Positions 47,539-57,222 of a stretch of 64,000 bases of DNA are shown here, in pieces (position 1 is the first letter of the stretch; each line of letters begins with the position of its first letter). A model generated the notes under the pieces. It was not told where the DNA came from. It made no database searches and worked only from the letters and a program-made list of their open reading frames with translations. The translations under genes were made by a program, and so were the position numbers. The DNA is from Mucilaginibacter gossypiicola. Lineage in GTDB: Bacteria; Bacteroidota; Bacteroidia; Sphingobacteriales; Sphingobacteriaceae. Location: the NCBI RefSeq assembly GCF_900110105.1, contig NZ_FOCL01000001.1, positions 1,178,001 through 1,242,000 on the forward strand, read 5' to 3'.

Positions 47539-48573
47539 TTAAGCCACAGAATTTACCCGGTAAGATACCATGCTGGCATCAAACAGCGCCCGGTGATAAA
47601 CGGGTGCTGATGTTGTTTCTTCAACCTGGCTGTCTATCAGTTCAAAAAGAATCTCGGCCGCTTTTATCCCCTGCTCTTTCGGGAATTGTTCGATAGAGGC
47701 CAGCGGTAAACTATCCATAAAGCTCCAGATTGGCAGGTTTGCGAAACTGATGAAGCTGATATCGTGATTAACAATCAGGTTGTTATTTTTAACTACAGCC
47801 ATCGCGTCGCGGGCTACGTAATCGTTAAAGGCAATAACAGCTGTTGGTTTTTGGGGTAGCGATAACAACCTTCTCATAGCGTATTGATTTTGTATTGATG
47901 ACAGATCTGACGAAACAATCAGGTCATCGTTTATCTTTATTCCATACTTATCAAGTGCTGTTTTATAGCTATCGAGGCGCTCTTTACTGGCTTCCAATTG
48001 AGTCGGCCCATTAATTAAGCCAATATTACGGTGCCCCTTCTCTATTAAATAATCAACAGCCTGCAGCATTCCCGGCTGGAGATTACAGGCAGAATAATGA
48101 ATATCCTCAATACCAGGAATCCGATCAAAAAATACAACGGGGATCTTATACTTTCTCAGTTGTTCAAATACCTCAAAGTTTTTGGTGTTTTTACTTAGAG
48201 AGATGATGATACCATCTAAACGATGATTTGTCATCGTTTCCAAGATACTGCTCTCCTTTTCGGGACTTTCTAACGATTGTCCCACAAAAACATTGTAGTT
48301 TTTTTTGCTGGCATAATCTTCAATTCCGCTTAAGGCTGAAGCAAAAAAAGCTTCAGAAAAATCGGGAAGGATGACACCAATAGTAAATGTTTTTCGCTGT
48401 TTAAAGGATACGGCAGCTTTATTAGGTAAATAATTTAATTCGCTTGCTACCTTGTTAACCCGCATGGTGGTCACCAGACCGATGCTCGGATGTCCATGCA
48501 ATGCCCGGGACACTGTTGATGCACTTATCTTCAAGCGTTTGGCTATGTCTTTGATCGTAGGAATCTTTTCCAT
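47539..48573 (-). CDS. LacI-family transcriptional regulator
   Basis: A 344-aa repressor or activator with an N-terminal LacI helix-turn-helix (residues about 5-55: TIKDIAKRLKISASTVSRALHGHPSIG, MRVNKVASELNYLPN) and a periplasmic-binding-like effector domain (TIGVILPDFSEAFFASALSGIE; VVFFDRIPGIEDI; NIGLINGPTQLEASKERLDSYK). It is the only LacI protein in the window and lies between the fucosidase and the beta-helix lipoprotein. LacI-type operators upstream of five PUL2 genes make it the likely local regulator. The effector is probably a PUL2 sugar such as galactose, fucose or GlcNAc; unknown. Confidence 0.92.
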   Translation of the reverse strand: MEKIPTIKDIAKRLKISASTVSRALHGHPSIGLVTTMRVNKVASELNYLPNKAAVSFKQRKTFTIGVILPDFSEAFFASALSGIEDYASKKNYNVFVGQSLESPEKESSILETMTNHRLDGIIISLSKNTKNFEVFEQLRKYKIPVVFFDRIPGIEDIHYSACNLQPGMLQAVDYLIEKGHRNIGLINGPTQLEASKERLDSYKTALDKYGIKINDDLIVSSDLSSIQNQYAMRRLLSLPQKPTAVIAFNDYVARDAMAVVKNNNLIVNHDISFISFANLPIWSFMDSLPLASIEQFPKEQGIKAAEILFELIDSQVEETTSAPVYHRALFDASMVSYRVNSVA

Positions 48574-48627
48574 TTTGCTTTGGGTTTAAAACAATGAATA
48601 TTATTTATTTTGATATTAATGAGTGTC

Positions 48628-50181
48628 TTATTGAAAGGCGCCTTTACTTATTTGATTATTAACAATACGCGCCTTTCCATCAATATCCGTTTTACCGTTT
48701 ATATCAGCCGAAATAACCACTCCCGAATTTTTTGCAGGCGAAGACGGTTGTATGCGTAAATCGGGATGTGCCGTGCTCAGCAAAAGAGGGTTGATACCGT
48801 TGGTTGAATTAGCGTCGTTATTGCTTGTTGTTTTCCAGGCATCGAAGAAGGTAAGCGGCGCACCGTTGGTGCTGTTCCAGATCCACTGCGGTGTGCCCGT
48901 GGTATAATATAAATTGTTGTCAATAATGTTGTTGCTGCCTGTTGTGGTATACTTATGAACAAATACATCAACCGGCCGGGCAAATACAATATTGTTTTTG
49001 ATCACGTTATTATCGCAATGTTCGGTAAGCCTTATCTCCCCTTCTATCTCGCCAAAGGCACCTACAACACGGTCGTTTTGATACAGGGTATTATTAACAA
49101 CATAACAATCTTTAGTACCACCGGTTGTATAGTTTAAATAATCGCCCATGTATATGCCCGTGCGATAACAGTTATATACAAAGTTGTTTCGTACAATGGT
49201 AGTTTTGGTGGCATATATGTTACTTTCACTTACCAGGCCTATTCCCCTATCGCTGTTATATACTATGTTTCTTTCGATGATAGTGTTGGCGCCACCACAT
49301 ACATAAATAGAAATGGCGCCATACCTGTCGGCCCCCCATGTTTCGGGAGTTTTGGTCATGGTGTTATCGTGAAATTCGTTATCGCTTATTACACCGTTAC
49401 GGGCATAGTTGGTGGCAACCGCTCCTTTAGGATTAAGATTATCGCCGCCGGCTACAATTACCCCGATGTTTTCCGTGTCGTAAACTTTATTATGGCTGAA
49501 GATGAAACCATCTACATTACCGGCCAACGTTACATTTTCACTTGTGCCTGTATGCGTGTCATGTACCAAGCAGCCGGTAATAACAAGATTGGTAATTGGC
49601 GTGGCCGCGTTTCCTATTACCAGGATGGCATGAGCGCTTCGCCAATCAGCCAGTGAAGCATTATTTTTTATGTTATGGATATCGCAATTTTTAATGGTGA
49701 TATCATGCGAGTTACTGTCGATAGCAATACCCTCCGGATCAACGCCATGTGCCGAACTGATCAAATTACAGATCTCAAAACCATCCAGTGTAATGTAAGC
49801 TACATTGCGTAACGTAACCAACGCTGTCCAGCCTGTAACTATTGTTTTGCTACCGTCAAGCACAGGTTTCTCTCCAGGATATGCTTTTAAAGTAATTGTT
49901 TTATTTTTTATTCCCGGTTTAGGGAATACTACCTTATCATAATACCTGCCTCCCCTAACCATTATGCTGTCGCCTGGTATGGCGTGGCTTAAAGCAGCAT
50001 TTATGGTTTGAAACGGTGCATTGATGGAGCCTTTATTATTGTCAGATCCGTCAACAGCCACATAGTAAGAATGGGGGCTAACCAATAATGGTTTATTATG
50101 CCCATCGGCATTCTTTTTACAAGAAGCCATCGTATTTATGGTCATGCAACATAAAAACCAAAGAGTGATATAAAATTTCAT
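48628..50181 (-). CDS. Right-handed beta-helix lipoprotein of PUL2
   Basis: A 517-aa lipoprotein. Signal peptide with lipobox cysteine C21 (TMASC). Residues about 38-60 (SYYVAVDGSDNNKGSINAPFQTI) are the usual start of DUF1565-like parallel beta-helix proteins; rungs with NVITG, ITIKNCDIHNI, VISDNEFHDN and IIERNIVYNSDRGIG follow. The C-terminus ends in SPAKNSGV, then DIDGKARIVNN, typical of these families. The fold is shared by lyases and glycosidases, and catalytic residues cannot be picked out. It could act on the PUL2 glycan at the cell surface. A stable hairpin lies 50 bases upstream. Confidence 0.8.
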   Translation of the reverse strand: MKFYITLWFLCCMTINTMASCKKNADGHNKPLLVSPHSYYVAVDGSDNNKGSINAPFQTINAALSHAIPGDSIMVRGGRYYDKVVFPKPGIKNKTITLKAYPGEKPVLDGSKTIVTGWTALVTLRNVAYITLDGFEICNLISSAHGVDPEGIAIDSNSHDITIKNCDIHNIKNNASLADWRSAHAILVIGNAATPITNLVITGCLVHDTHTGTSENVTLAGNVDGFIFSHNKVYDTENIGVIVAGGDNLNPKGAVATNYARNGVISDNEFHDNTMTKTPETWGADRYGAISIYVCGGANTIIERNIVYNSDRGIGLVSESNIYATKTTIVRNNFVYNCYRTGIYMGDYLNYTTGGTKDCYVVNNTLYQNDRVVGAFGEIEGEIRLTEHCDNNVIKNNIVFARPVDVFVHKYTTTGSNNIIDNNLYYTTGTPQWIWNSTNGAPLTFFDAWKTTSNNDANSTNGINPLLLSTAHPDLRIQPSSPAKNSGVVISADINGKTDIDGKARIVNNQISKGAFQ

Positions 50182-50230
50182 TACAATTAATTAAAAATTT
50201 GAAAGGAACATGTCAGCAGCCTGGTAATAG

Positions 50231-50261
50231 GCCCGTAGCAGAAACATATCTGCTACGAGGC
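50231..50261 (-). repeat. Stable hairpin upstream of the beta-helix lipoprotein
   Basis: CGTAGCAGA (50234-50242) and TCTGCTACG (50249-50257) form a perfect 9-bp stem with a 6-base loop, extended by GCC/GGC with a one-base bulge. It lies 131 bases after the stop of the IPT/TIG gene and 50 bases before the next start, on the same transcript. There is no T-run after it, so it may be a processing or stabilising element. Confidence 0.7.
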
Positions 50262-50391
50262 ACTATATAAACTAACCAAACAATAAACTATCATTCGCGT
50301 CGCTCGCGGTAAACTAAAACTGCTTTTAAGGATTAGCTGATAATTAATGTTGCTTAACGCAATTTGGCGACACTTCTTAAGAAGCTTCTCT

Positions 50392-51726
50392 TTACTCCGA
50401 AACTATCTTCCTTATCATGTTGTTATTTTTATCCAATACATACACCGTTCCGTTTTTATCAACGGCTACCCCAGTTGGCGCGCTAAATAACGCGGAGCCA
50501 CCTATCGCATCAGAATAACCGGCCGAGCCGCTTCCGGCAAAGGTACTTACATCAAAATTGCCGGCCTGGATGTAGCGGATACTTTGATCCGGGTTATCTG
50601 TATTGCCGGATACTGTACCATTACCTGCTACGTATATATTATCGTTATTATCAACCGCGAGCCCCCACGGATAAGCAAACCTTGCTACGGAACTTGTACC
50701 GTTAACATATCCTATGCTGCCTGTTTGCCCGGCAACAATGCTGCCCTGCCATGTGCCTGCTGTGAACTTTTTAACCACCTGGTCGCCATTAACGGATACA
50801 TATAAATTACCGTTTTTATCAAAAGCGATGCCTGCCGGATAATACAAGCCGCCTACAACCTGCGTTGCTGTAAACTGGGCCGATACCTGGTAAATGTTAC
50901 CGGGGTTGGAGCAGCTTCCGTAATAAACATATCCTGACTTTTTATCTACAGCTATACTCCAGGGTTCCTGGTTAGCCCAGGCCCATGTGGTGGCAGTACC
51001 ATCGGGTGTAATTTTCCGGATATCCCAGTTTATTGGATCTACAGAATAAACATTGCCCTGCGCATCTGTAGCTACCGAATAGGGTAAATTAAAGGTGGCG
51101 GCAGTACCTTTTCCGTCGCCATACCCTGCTGCATTGGGATTGCCGGCCAGGGTGGTCACATTTCCGGCGCTGTCAATTTTTCTGATACAATGGTTCCCGG
51201 GATCGGCAACGTATACGTTAAGGTTATCATCAACAGCAATACCCATACTCCTATACCAGCTTTGGCCGCTTAGGTTAAACATGGCATCGGTGCCCTTCCC
51301 GTTGGCGAAACCAGCTTTACCAGATCCAGCAAGTGTACTAACAGTCCTGGTATATTGGTAAGTAAAATTGCTTGTACTTGAGGCAGAACCTTTTCCTATG
51401 GTCACCATGATTGGCCCGGATCCGGCTTTTTTAGGTACTACTACTATCATTTGAGAGGTATTGGCACCAATAATTTTAAGTTTCAGCCCATTAAGCGTAA
51501 CAGAAATTTGTGAGGTGTCTGTCGAAAAATTTGTGCCGTTGATCAATACCTCGGTGCCACCTCCGCCCTGCGCCGGGATAAACGAACTGATACTGATGGG
51601 GGCATTAGCATCATGCGTTGGGACTTTATCTTTTTTACAACCTGCAATGGTTGTCATGATAAAAATTGCCCCGGTCAGGAAGTATATGCTCATACCTCCC
51701 GACATTATTTTTATGAATATTTTCAT
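50392..51726 (-). CDS. IPT/TIG and NHL-repeat surface lipoprotein
   Basis: A 444-aa lipoprotein with lipobox cysteine C30 (TTIAGC). Residues about 43-125 are an IPT/TIG domain (ISISSFIPAQGGGGTEVLINGTNF; SGPIMVTIGKGSASS). The rest is an NHL-repeat propeller (GIAVDDNLNVYVADPGNHCIRKI; SVATDAQGNVYSVDPINW; GIAFDKNGNLYVSVNGD; GVAVDKNGTVYVLDKNNNMIRKI). This architecture is a common surface glycan-binding protein next to SusCD. It lies 64 bases after susD (51791-53626) on the same strand, the third gene of the susC operon. Confidence 0.88.
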   Translation of the reverse strand: MKIFIKIMSGGMSIYFLTGAIFIMTTIAGCKKDKVPTHDANAPISISSFIPAQGGGGTEVLINGTNFSTDTSQISVTLNGLKLKIIGANTSQMIVVVPKKAGSGPIMVTIGKGSASSTSNFTYQYTRTVSTLAGSGKAGFANGKGTDAMFNLSGQSWYRSMGIAVDDNLNVYVADPGNHCIRKIDSAGNVTTLAGNPNAAGYGDGKGTAATFNLPYSVATDAQGNVYSVDPINWDIRKITPDGTATTWAWANQEPWSIAVDKKSGYVYYGSCSNPGNIYQVSAQFTATQVVGGLYYPAGIAFDKNGNLYVSVNGDQVVKKFTAGTWQGSIVAGQTGSIGYVNGTSSVARFAYPWGLAVDNNDNIYVAGNGTVSGNTDNPDQSIRYIQAGNFDVSTFAGSGSAGYSDAIGGSALFSAPTGVAVDKNGTVYVLDKNNNMIRKIVSE

Positions 51727-51790
51727 TGGAATAATTACTTGTTAATTATCTGCGTTTCCATAAATCTTTAATACTGTTTCAGCATGTGCA

Positions 51791-53626
51791 TTACCAACCC
51801 GGGTTTTGCACCAATGCCCTATCGCGGTCTAACTGATATTGCGAAATCGGGAATAGGTACATTTTGTTGTTCCATACCCTTTTCTGAAAAAGTGTTTTAT
51901 TATAAAAACCCGCGAATAAAAATCCCTGGCCCTGATCGTCAGTATTCACATTCAGGCCGTAAATAGTTTGGTTTTCGTCGGTACCTAATAATAACATTCT
52001 TACCAGGGTAAAGTATCTGTCGCTTTCAAAGCAGAGCTCCACCTGTCTTTCTCTCAAAATGTATTTCCGCATCAAGTCTTTGTTTCCAACGGCGGCAGGG
52101 TAAACAGATTGAATACCTGGTAAACCGGCCCTCGATCTAACCAAATTGAGATAAGTAACAATATTGGGGTTGCCCGGATCATATTCATTCAAGGCCTCCA
52201 CATAATCCAACAGTATTTCGGCATACCTGATGAGGATAAAAGGACGGTAAGTAGCCTGATCCTGCCTGATATTATCAGCAGGGCTCACATTTTTCAATAC
52301 ATTATATCCGGTGATATTGTTGCTTGCGCCGGTTGCCTTCGGTCCCGATTTGCCATTGTAATAAAACTCCACCCTTCCTGTGCCATCAATATTGGCGGCC
52401 GATGAATAATAATTTTTATCATCAATTGTAGGTGCCGGTAATACCGGGCGACCATTATACAGGATGTATGCATAGAAACGAGGCTCGCGATTGGCATACA
52501 TGTTCCATTGCCCTTTCTTATGCTCCCAATAGTTATTACCGTCGCTTTGCGCAAAATTACTTGCCACATAGCCCGATTGTGGGTCATCAATGGTGCGGCC
52601 ATTGTTCATAGCAAAAGCATCCACCACATTCTGAGTGGCATTGTAAATACTGTACCCGCCGGGGCCCGGCGATACGCATTTGGTATATCCCCAGTAACTC
52701 CATGAGTTTCTTGAAAATATGATCTCTGTATTCCAGTTGGTAAGGAAAAGGTCGCGTACAGATAGATAAGGGTCAAATTGGGTTCCGCCGTTGTCAAGAT
52801 TGGTAAACAGCTTGTAAGCGTTAAGGTCAATCACCGCTTTGGCCGCGTCGGCGGCTTCTTTCCATTTATTAGCATCGTAAGTTGCGGGGGCCAAAGCAGT
52901 ACCATCCTGATTTTTTAATGATGACAGTGCGGGATTGCCATTCCATAACGGGCTCGCAGCCAGTAACGCAAGCTGCGCTTTTACGGCCAAACAGGCGCCT
53001 TTTGTAGGACGGCCATAGTTACTTGATGACGCCCATTGATCGGGCAGGCCCGTAGCCGCCTGGTCCATCAACTGATTTATGTAGGCTTTGCAATCATCAA
53101 AAGACGCTCTTGGATATTTATTAAAGTCGTCATTTAAACTTAATGCCCCTGTAAGCTTTACAACCGGGCCATACTGCTTCATTAATTGCCAGTAAAACCA
53201 TCCGCGTAAAAAACGAACTTCGGATTTATATTGACTCTTCAACGTTGCACCTAACTGGCTGTCAGGAACTTTATCAATATTATCTTCAAAAATAAAAGAC
53301 GACCTGATGCCTGTATAATAGTTATCCCAGTAATCAAAATAAGCGTTTACCGAACTCCAGTTACCTGCAACCATTTGCCTTACATTGGTACCGGGGATAG
53401 ACACCGACGATTCGTCACTGGCCCCCATGGCACTATAATCGCCGCCATCCGTTTGTTTGATATAACCATATATATTATACAGGTACGCTTCGGCATTTGC
53501 CCTGGTACCCCAAATTAAATCGGACGTTAACAGGTTATCGGGCTTTTTATTGAGGTAATTACACGAAGATAAAACGGCACTCAGGCAGCATAACCCAATA
53601 GCCATAATTAGTATATTTTTTTTCAT
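51791..53626 (-). CDS. SusD/RagB-family outer-membrane nutrient-binding lipoprotein (PUL2)
   Basis: A 611-aa SusD-like lipoprotein; lipobox cysteine C22 (VLSSC) and N-terminal KKPDNLLTSDLIW. Core TPR motifs include EVRFLRGWFYWQLMKQYGPVV. The C-terminal half shows FILIRYAEILLDYVEALNEY and the terminus is DRALVQNPGW. The paired transporter is encoded 47 bases upstream (53674). I chose the ATG at 53626 (MKKNILIMA), where the signal peptide begins; the earlier in-frame start at 53674 would overlap the susC stop. Confidence 0.95.
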   Translation of the reverse strand: MKKNILIMAIGLCCLSAVLSSCNYLNKKPDNLLTSDLIWGTRANAEAYLYNIYGYIKQTDGGDYSAMGASDESSVSIPGTNVRQMVAGNWSSVNAYFDYWDNYYTGIRSSFIFEDNIDKVPDSQLGATLKSQYKSEVRFLRGWFYWQLMKQYGPVVKLTGALSLNDDFNKYPRASFDDCKAYINQLMDQAATGLPDQWASSSNYGRPTKGACLAVKAQLALLAASPLWNGNPALSSLKNQDGTALAPATYDANKWKEAADAAKAVIDLNAYKLFTNLDNGGTQFDPYLSVRDLFLTNWNTEIIFSRNSWSYWGYTKCVSPGPGGYSIYNATQNVVDAFAMNNGRTIDDPQSGYVASNFAQSDGNNYWEHKKGQWNMYANREPRFYAYILYNGRPVLPAPTIDDKNYYSSAANIDGTGRVEFYYNGKSGPKATGASNNITGYNVLKNVSPADNIRQDQATYRPFILIRYAEILLDYVEALNEYDPGNPNIVTYLNLVRSRAGLPGIQSVYPAAVGNKDLMRKYILRERQVELCFESDRYFTLVRMLLLGTDENQTIYGLNVNTDDQGQGFLFAGFYNKTLFQKRVWNNKMYLFPISQYQLDRDRALVQNPGW

Positions 53627-53673
53627 CGCAAAGGCTTTAAATACTTTTTGAAATCTTTTTAATTCCGTTATCA

Positions 53674-56600
53674 CTAAAACGAGGCCCTTAATCCCAAAGC
53701 AAATAACCTTACCGGCGGATAACCAGCCCCGTTTGAGCCAAGTTCAGGGTCCCAAAGTTTGAATTTGGAGAAGGTTAACAGGTTTTGCCCCGTTAAATAC
53801 AGGTAAACAGAATTGATCCCGGCTTTGGTAATAAACATTGGTTTAAGGGTATATCCCAGTGTGGCCTGCTTTAAGCGTACAAATGATGCGTCTTTACTCC
53901 ACCATGTGCTTGGCTGGTAGTTATTACTGTTTTGATTGGAAATACCCAAACGAGGATAATCTACGTTTTGGCTTGGATTTTCAACCGTCCACCTGTTTTC
54001 AAGATTGGCGAGCATGCCCGATGGATAAGTGCCCATACCGGTAAATGGCACAATACCCGCGCCGGTTGCACCCGACCCGATTATGGCCGACCCGTTAGCC
54101 ATGATCACCACGTTAGATACTCCCTGGAAGAAAAGTGAAAGATCAAAATTATGATAGCCAACTGTAAACCCGGCACCGTATAATATGGTTGGCACATCTG
54201 ATTTACCGGTATATACCCTGTCAAAACTGTTTATCACACCATCGCCGTTTACATCTTTGTACTTGATGTCGCCAGGCCTTAATACCGCGCCAAATTGTGA
54301 AGGGCTTTTATCAACATCTTCCTGCGATGTAAATAGGCCTTCGGCAATATACATCAGGTTGTCGCCATATTTGCGACCGGTAGATTGTTGATACGAGTAT
54401 AGTTGTTTAGGCTCGTCCTGCTGTATAATTTTATTATTATTATAAGTTAAGTTACCGTAAAGGCGAAGGGATACTTTGCCAAAATTATCGTTGTATTCAA
54501 CATTGCCTTCGATACCCCGGTTATTCATTTCGCCGAGATTGGCAAATACAGCGCCACTAACGCCCAAAATACCCGATAGCGAGCTACGCTTAACCAGGAT
54601 ATTAGTCCTGCGCTCCTTATAAGCGTCGATAGTGATGTTTAACTTATTAAACAAACCTATTTCTAAACCGATGTTGTCTTTGGTTGCTTTTTCCCAGGTA
54701 AGGTTCTCCACCCCTATTACGCTTTCGGTTATACCGTTGAATACAACTCCGTTAAGGCCTAAACCTACCGAACCACCTGCACCGTATTGACCGATATAGG
54801 GGAATCTTGTTATACCATAATTAGAACCGATCTGGTCATTACCTACAATACCATGCGATCCTCTTACTTTAAGCAGGTTAAATGTACTGGTAAGGTTTTT
54901 AAAAAAAGGCTCCCTTGAAATTACCCAGCCGCCCGAAACTGAAGGAAAAAAGCCAAACTTTTTGCCTGCTTCAAAGTTTTCCGAGCCTGTGTAGCCAGCG
55001 TTAACCTCAAATAAATACCTATCGGCATAGGCATAAGTAGCCCTTCCTGCGAAACCCTGGTTATTGTAGGGAATGGAGCTAACAACATCGCCAGCCGAGC
55101 TCTGTACCCTCGAGCGCATATTATACAAAAACAGGCCTCCAAAATGGTGCTTCCCGAATGATTGATCATAGTTGATATTTGTTTCGAGGTACATCGTTTT
55201 TTCGGCAGATGATGATTGCGAATAACCTAAAAACTGGTTCCCGTACCTTGATTGGCTCAGTACCAAATTGCCGTCGGCATCTCTTGAGGTAGCCAGGTAA
55301 AGGTCATTGACACCGGTCCTGCGGTTATCATTTTCACTGTACGAATCAAATGAAAACCTTGCCATAGCGCTTAATCCATTGGTGATGGCATCCAGTTTCT
55401 GGTTAATGGAAAACACCGACTGAACAGTAGGACGAAATTCATTGTGATAGCCAGAGTTTTGAATATCGTTTACCGGGTTGGAGCCGCCGTTATTAAACGG
55501 ACCAGCCCACTGGCCACCCGGGTATCGTATTGGAAAGGCATTAGGTGGTGTTAAATATGATTCGTACCAGATATTCCCGGCAGATAAACCCGGATAACGG
55601 CTGCTTACCAGCAAGGCATCCAGGTTCATTGTTAATAAAGTAGATTTGCTCAGATCGATATCAAGGTTCGATCTGAAATCATATCTTTTGAAATTAAGAT
55701 TGGGATTGTAGCCGTTCTGTTTGGTAACCTTATAACTCCCCTCCTGGTCATAAAAAGAAGCAGAAACATAGTACCGTACAGATGGTGCACCACCGCTTAC
55801 ATTAAGGTTAGTGTTATAGCCTGGTGCCCAATCTTTATAAACTGATTTTATCCAGTTTACGTTAGGATAAAGGTATGGATCTAAACCACTTGCTGTTTTT
55901 TGGATAGTTTCTTCAGAATAGGCGGCTGTGGTTCCGTCATTGCTTGTTGCCTCGTTATGTAGCCTCATCCAAGATACGGCATCGAGCATTTTAGGCGTTT
56001 TTGTTAGCCCCGACATGGTGGCTTCTGTTTTTAAGGAGATCTTGGGCTTTCCGGCCACGCCTCTTTTTGTGGTGATGATCAAAACACCGTTTGCACCCTT
56101 AGCGCCGTATACAGCCGTTGATGATGCATCTTTCAATAAAGATATACTTTGAATATCCTCCGGGTCGATGTTATTATAAGCTCCTCCATAGGTGCTATTC
56201 ACATCATCACGCTGTACGCCATCTATAATAATAAGCGGATTTGCATTACCTGTAAATGTACCGATGCCCCTGATCGTGAACGAGGCATTATCATAACCCG
56301 GCTCACCGCTTCGTTGCATGGATATAACCCCGGCAACCTTACCTGCCAGCGCATTGGATAAGGAGCGGTTTGGGGTTGTTATATCGGCCACGTTCACTGT
56401 GGTAACAGCACCGGTTATCGATACCTTTTTTTGCTTGCCATAACCTACAACCACTACTTCGTTTATGCCCTTGGTATCGTCAAGTAACTGAACAGTAAGG
56501 TATGATGTTGCCCCGGTAACTGTAACCTCTTTAGATACAAAACCGGCAAATGATATAACCAGAACACTTTTATCATTGGCTTCAATGGTAAACCGACCTT

Positions 56601-57087
56601 CACTATCGGTTATCACACCCTTATCCGAGCCTTTTATCCGTACACTGGCGCCGGGTAAGGTAACACCTTTTGAGTCGGTTACAACGCCTGATACTTTTAT
56701 AACAGGTATTGGTTGAGGCTCCGCATCAAAAGGCCTGGGTTTGATGATGATCGTTTTGTCGTCAATATTGTAAATAAACGGCTGCCCTTTAAACGTTAAT
56801 TTTAATACGTCTTCCAGTTCGGTATTCAGAACATTGATGCTTACCGGATTAGCATCTTTGATCACCTTTGAATTATAGAAGAAATCATATCCGCTTTGTT
56901 CGCCTATTTTTTTCAGGACTTTCTCTAACGGAGCATTTTTTTCTGATAACGTGATCTTTTGCGCGTAACCTGAAGCACTTGCCTGAAGTATGGTTGCCAC
57001 CAATAAAATGATGGATAGTTTCATAATCAACAAAGCTTTATTTTTTATACAGGGGACCCCATATAATGTTATTTCATAACATTTCAT
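53674..57087 (-). CDS. SusC-like TonB-dependent transporter with STN domain
   Basis: A 1137-aa outer-membrane receptor that imports oligosaccharides with its SusD lid. A signal peptide ending SGYAQ is followed by an STN domain (ITLSEKNAPLEKVLKKIGEQSGYDFFYN), a carboxypeptidase-like domain (VSGVVTDSKGVTLPGASVRIKG), the TonB-plug region (INEVVVVGYGKQKK; PLIIIDGVQRDD; ASSTAVYGAKGANGVLII) and a 22-stranded barrel to the C-terminus (VRLFALGLRASF). The STN domain signals to FecR and so to the ECF sigma factor upstream. The frame opens at a TTG at 57099; I chose the ATG at 57087, and 57024 is an alternative just before the signal peptide. Confidence 0.95.
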   Translation of the reverse strand: MKCYEITLYGVPCIKNKALLIMKLSIILLVATILQASASGYAQKITLSEKNAPLEKVLKKIGEQSGYDFFYNSKVIKDANPVSINVLNTELEDVLKLTFKGQPFIYNIDDKTIIIKPRPFDAEPQPIPVIKVSGVVTDSKGVTLPGASVRIKGSDKGVITDSEGRFTIEANDKSVLVISFAGFVSKEVTVTGATSYLTVQLLDDTKGINEVVVVGYGKQKKVSITGAVTTVNVADITTPNRSLSNALAGKVAGVISMQRSGEPGYDNASFTIRGIGTFTGNANPLIIIDGVQRDDVNSTYGGAYNNIDPEDIQSISLLKDASSTAVYGAKGANGVLIITTKRGVAGKPKISLKTEATMSGLTKTPKMLDAVSWMRLHNEATSNDGTTAAYSEETIQKTASGLDPYLYPNVNWIKSVYKDWAPGYNTNLNVSGGAPSVRYYVSASFYDQEGSYKVTKQNGYNPNLNFKRYDFRSNLDIDLSKSTLLTMNLDALLVSSRYPGLSAGNIWYESYLTPPNAFPIRYPGGQWAGPFNNGGSNPVNDIQNSGYHNEFRPTVQSVFSINQKLDAITNGLSAMARFSFDSYSENDNRRTGVNDLYLATSRDADGNLVLSQSRYGNQFLGYSQSSSAEKTMYLETNINYDQSFGKHHFGGLFLYNMRSRVQSSAGDVVSSIPYNNQGFAGRATYAYADRYLFEVNAGYTGSENFEAGKKFGFFPSVSGGWVISREPFFKNLTSTFNLLKVRGSHGIVGNDQIGSNYGITRFPYIGQYGAGGSVGLGLNGVVFNGITESVIGVENLTWEKATKDNIGLEIGLFNKLNITIDAYKERRTNILVKRSSLSGILGVSGAVFANLGEMNNRGIEGNVEYNDNFGKVSLRLYGNLTYNNNKIIQQDEPKQLYSYQQSTGRKYGDNLMYIAEGLFTSQEDVDKSPSQFGAVLRPGDIKYKDVNGDGVINSFDRVYTGKSDVPTILYGAGFTVGYHNFDLSLFFQGVSNVVIMANGSAIIGSGATGAGIVPFTGMGTYPSGMLANLENRWTVENPSQNVDYPRLGISNQNSNNYQPSTWWSKDASFVRLKQATLGYTLKPMFITKAGINSVYLYLTGQNLLTFSKFKLWDPELGSNGAGYPPVRLFALGLRASF

Positions 57088-57222
57088 ACATTTGAACAAG
57101 TTTGGGTTTAAGGTGTAAATTGGACTACGAATTTAGTTTCATGGTAAGCCCTAACTTTTTTAGTCGGGAGTGTTCCACCACTTCCGGCTTACTTTTAAGG
57201 TTACCATAATGCGGGTAAAATA

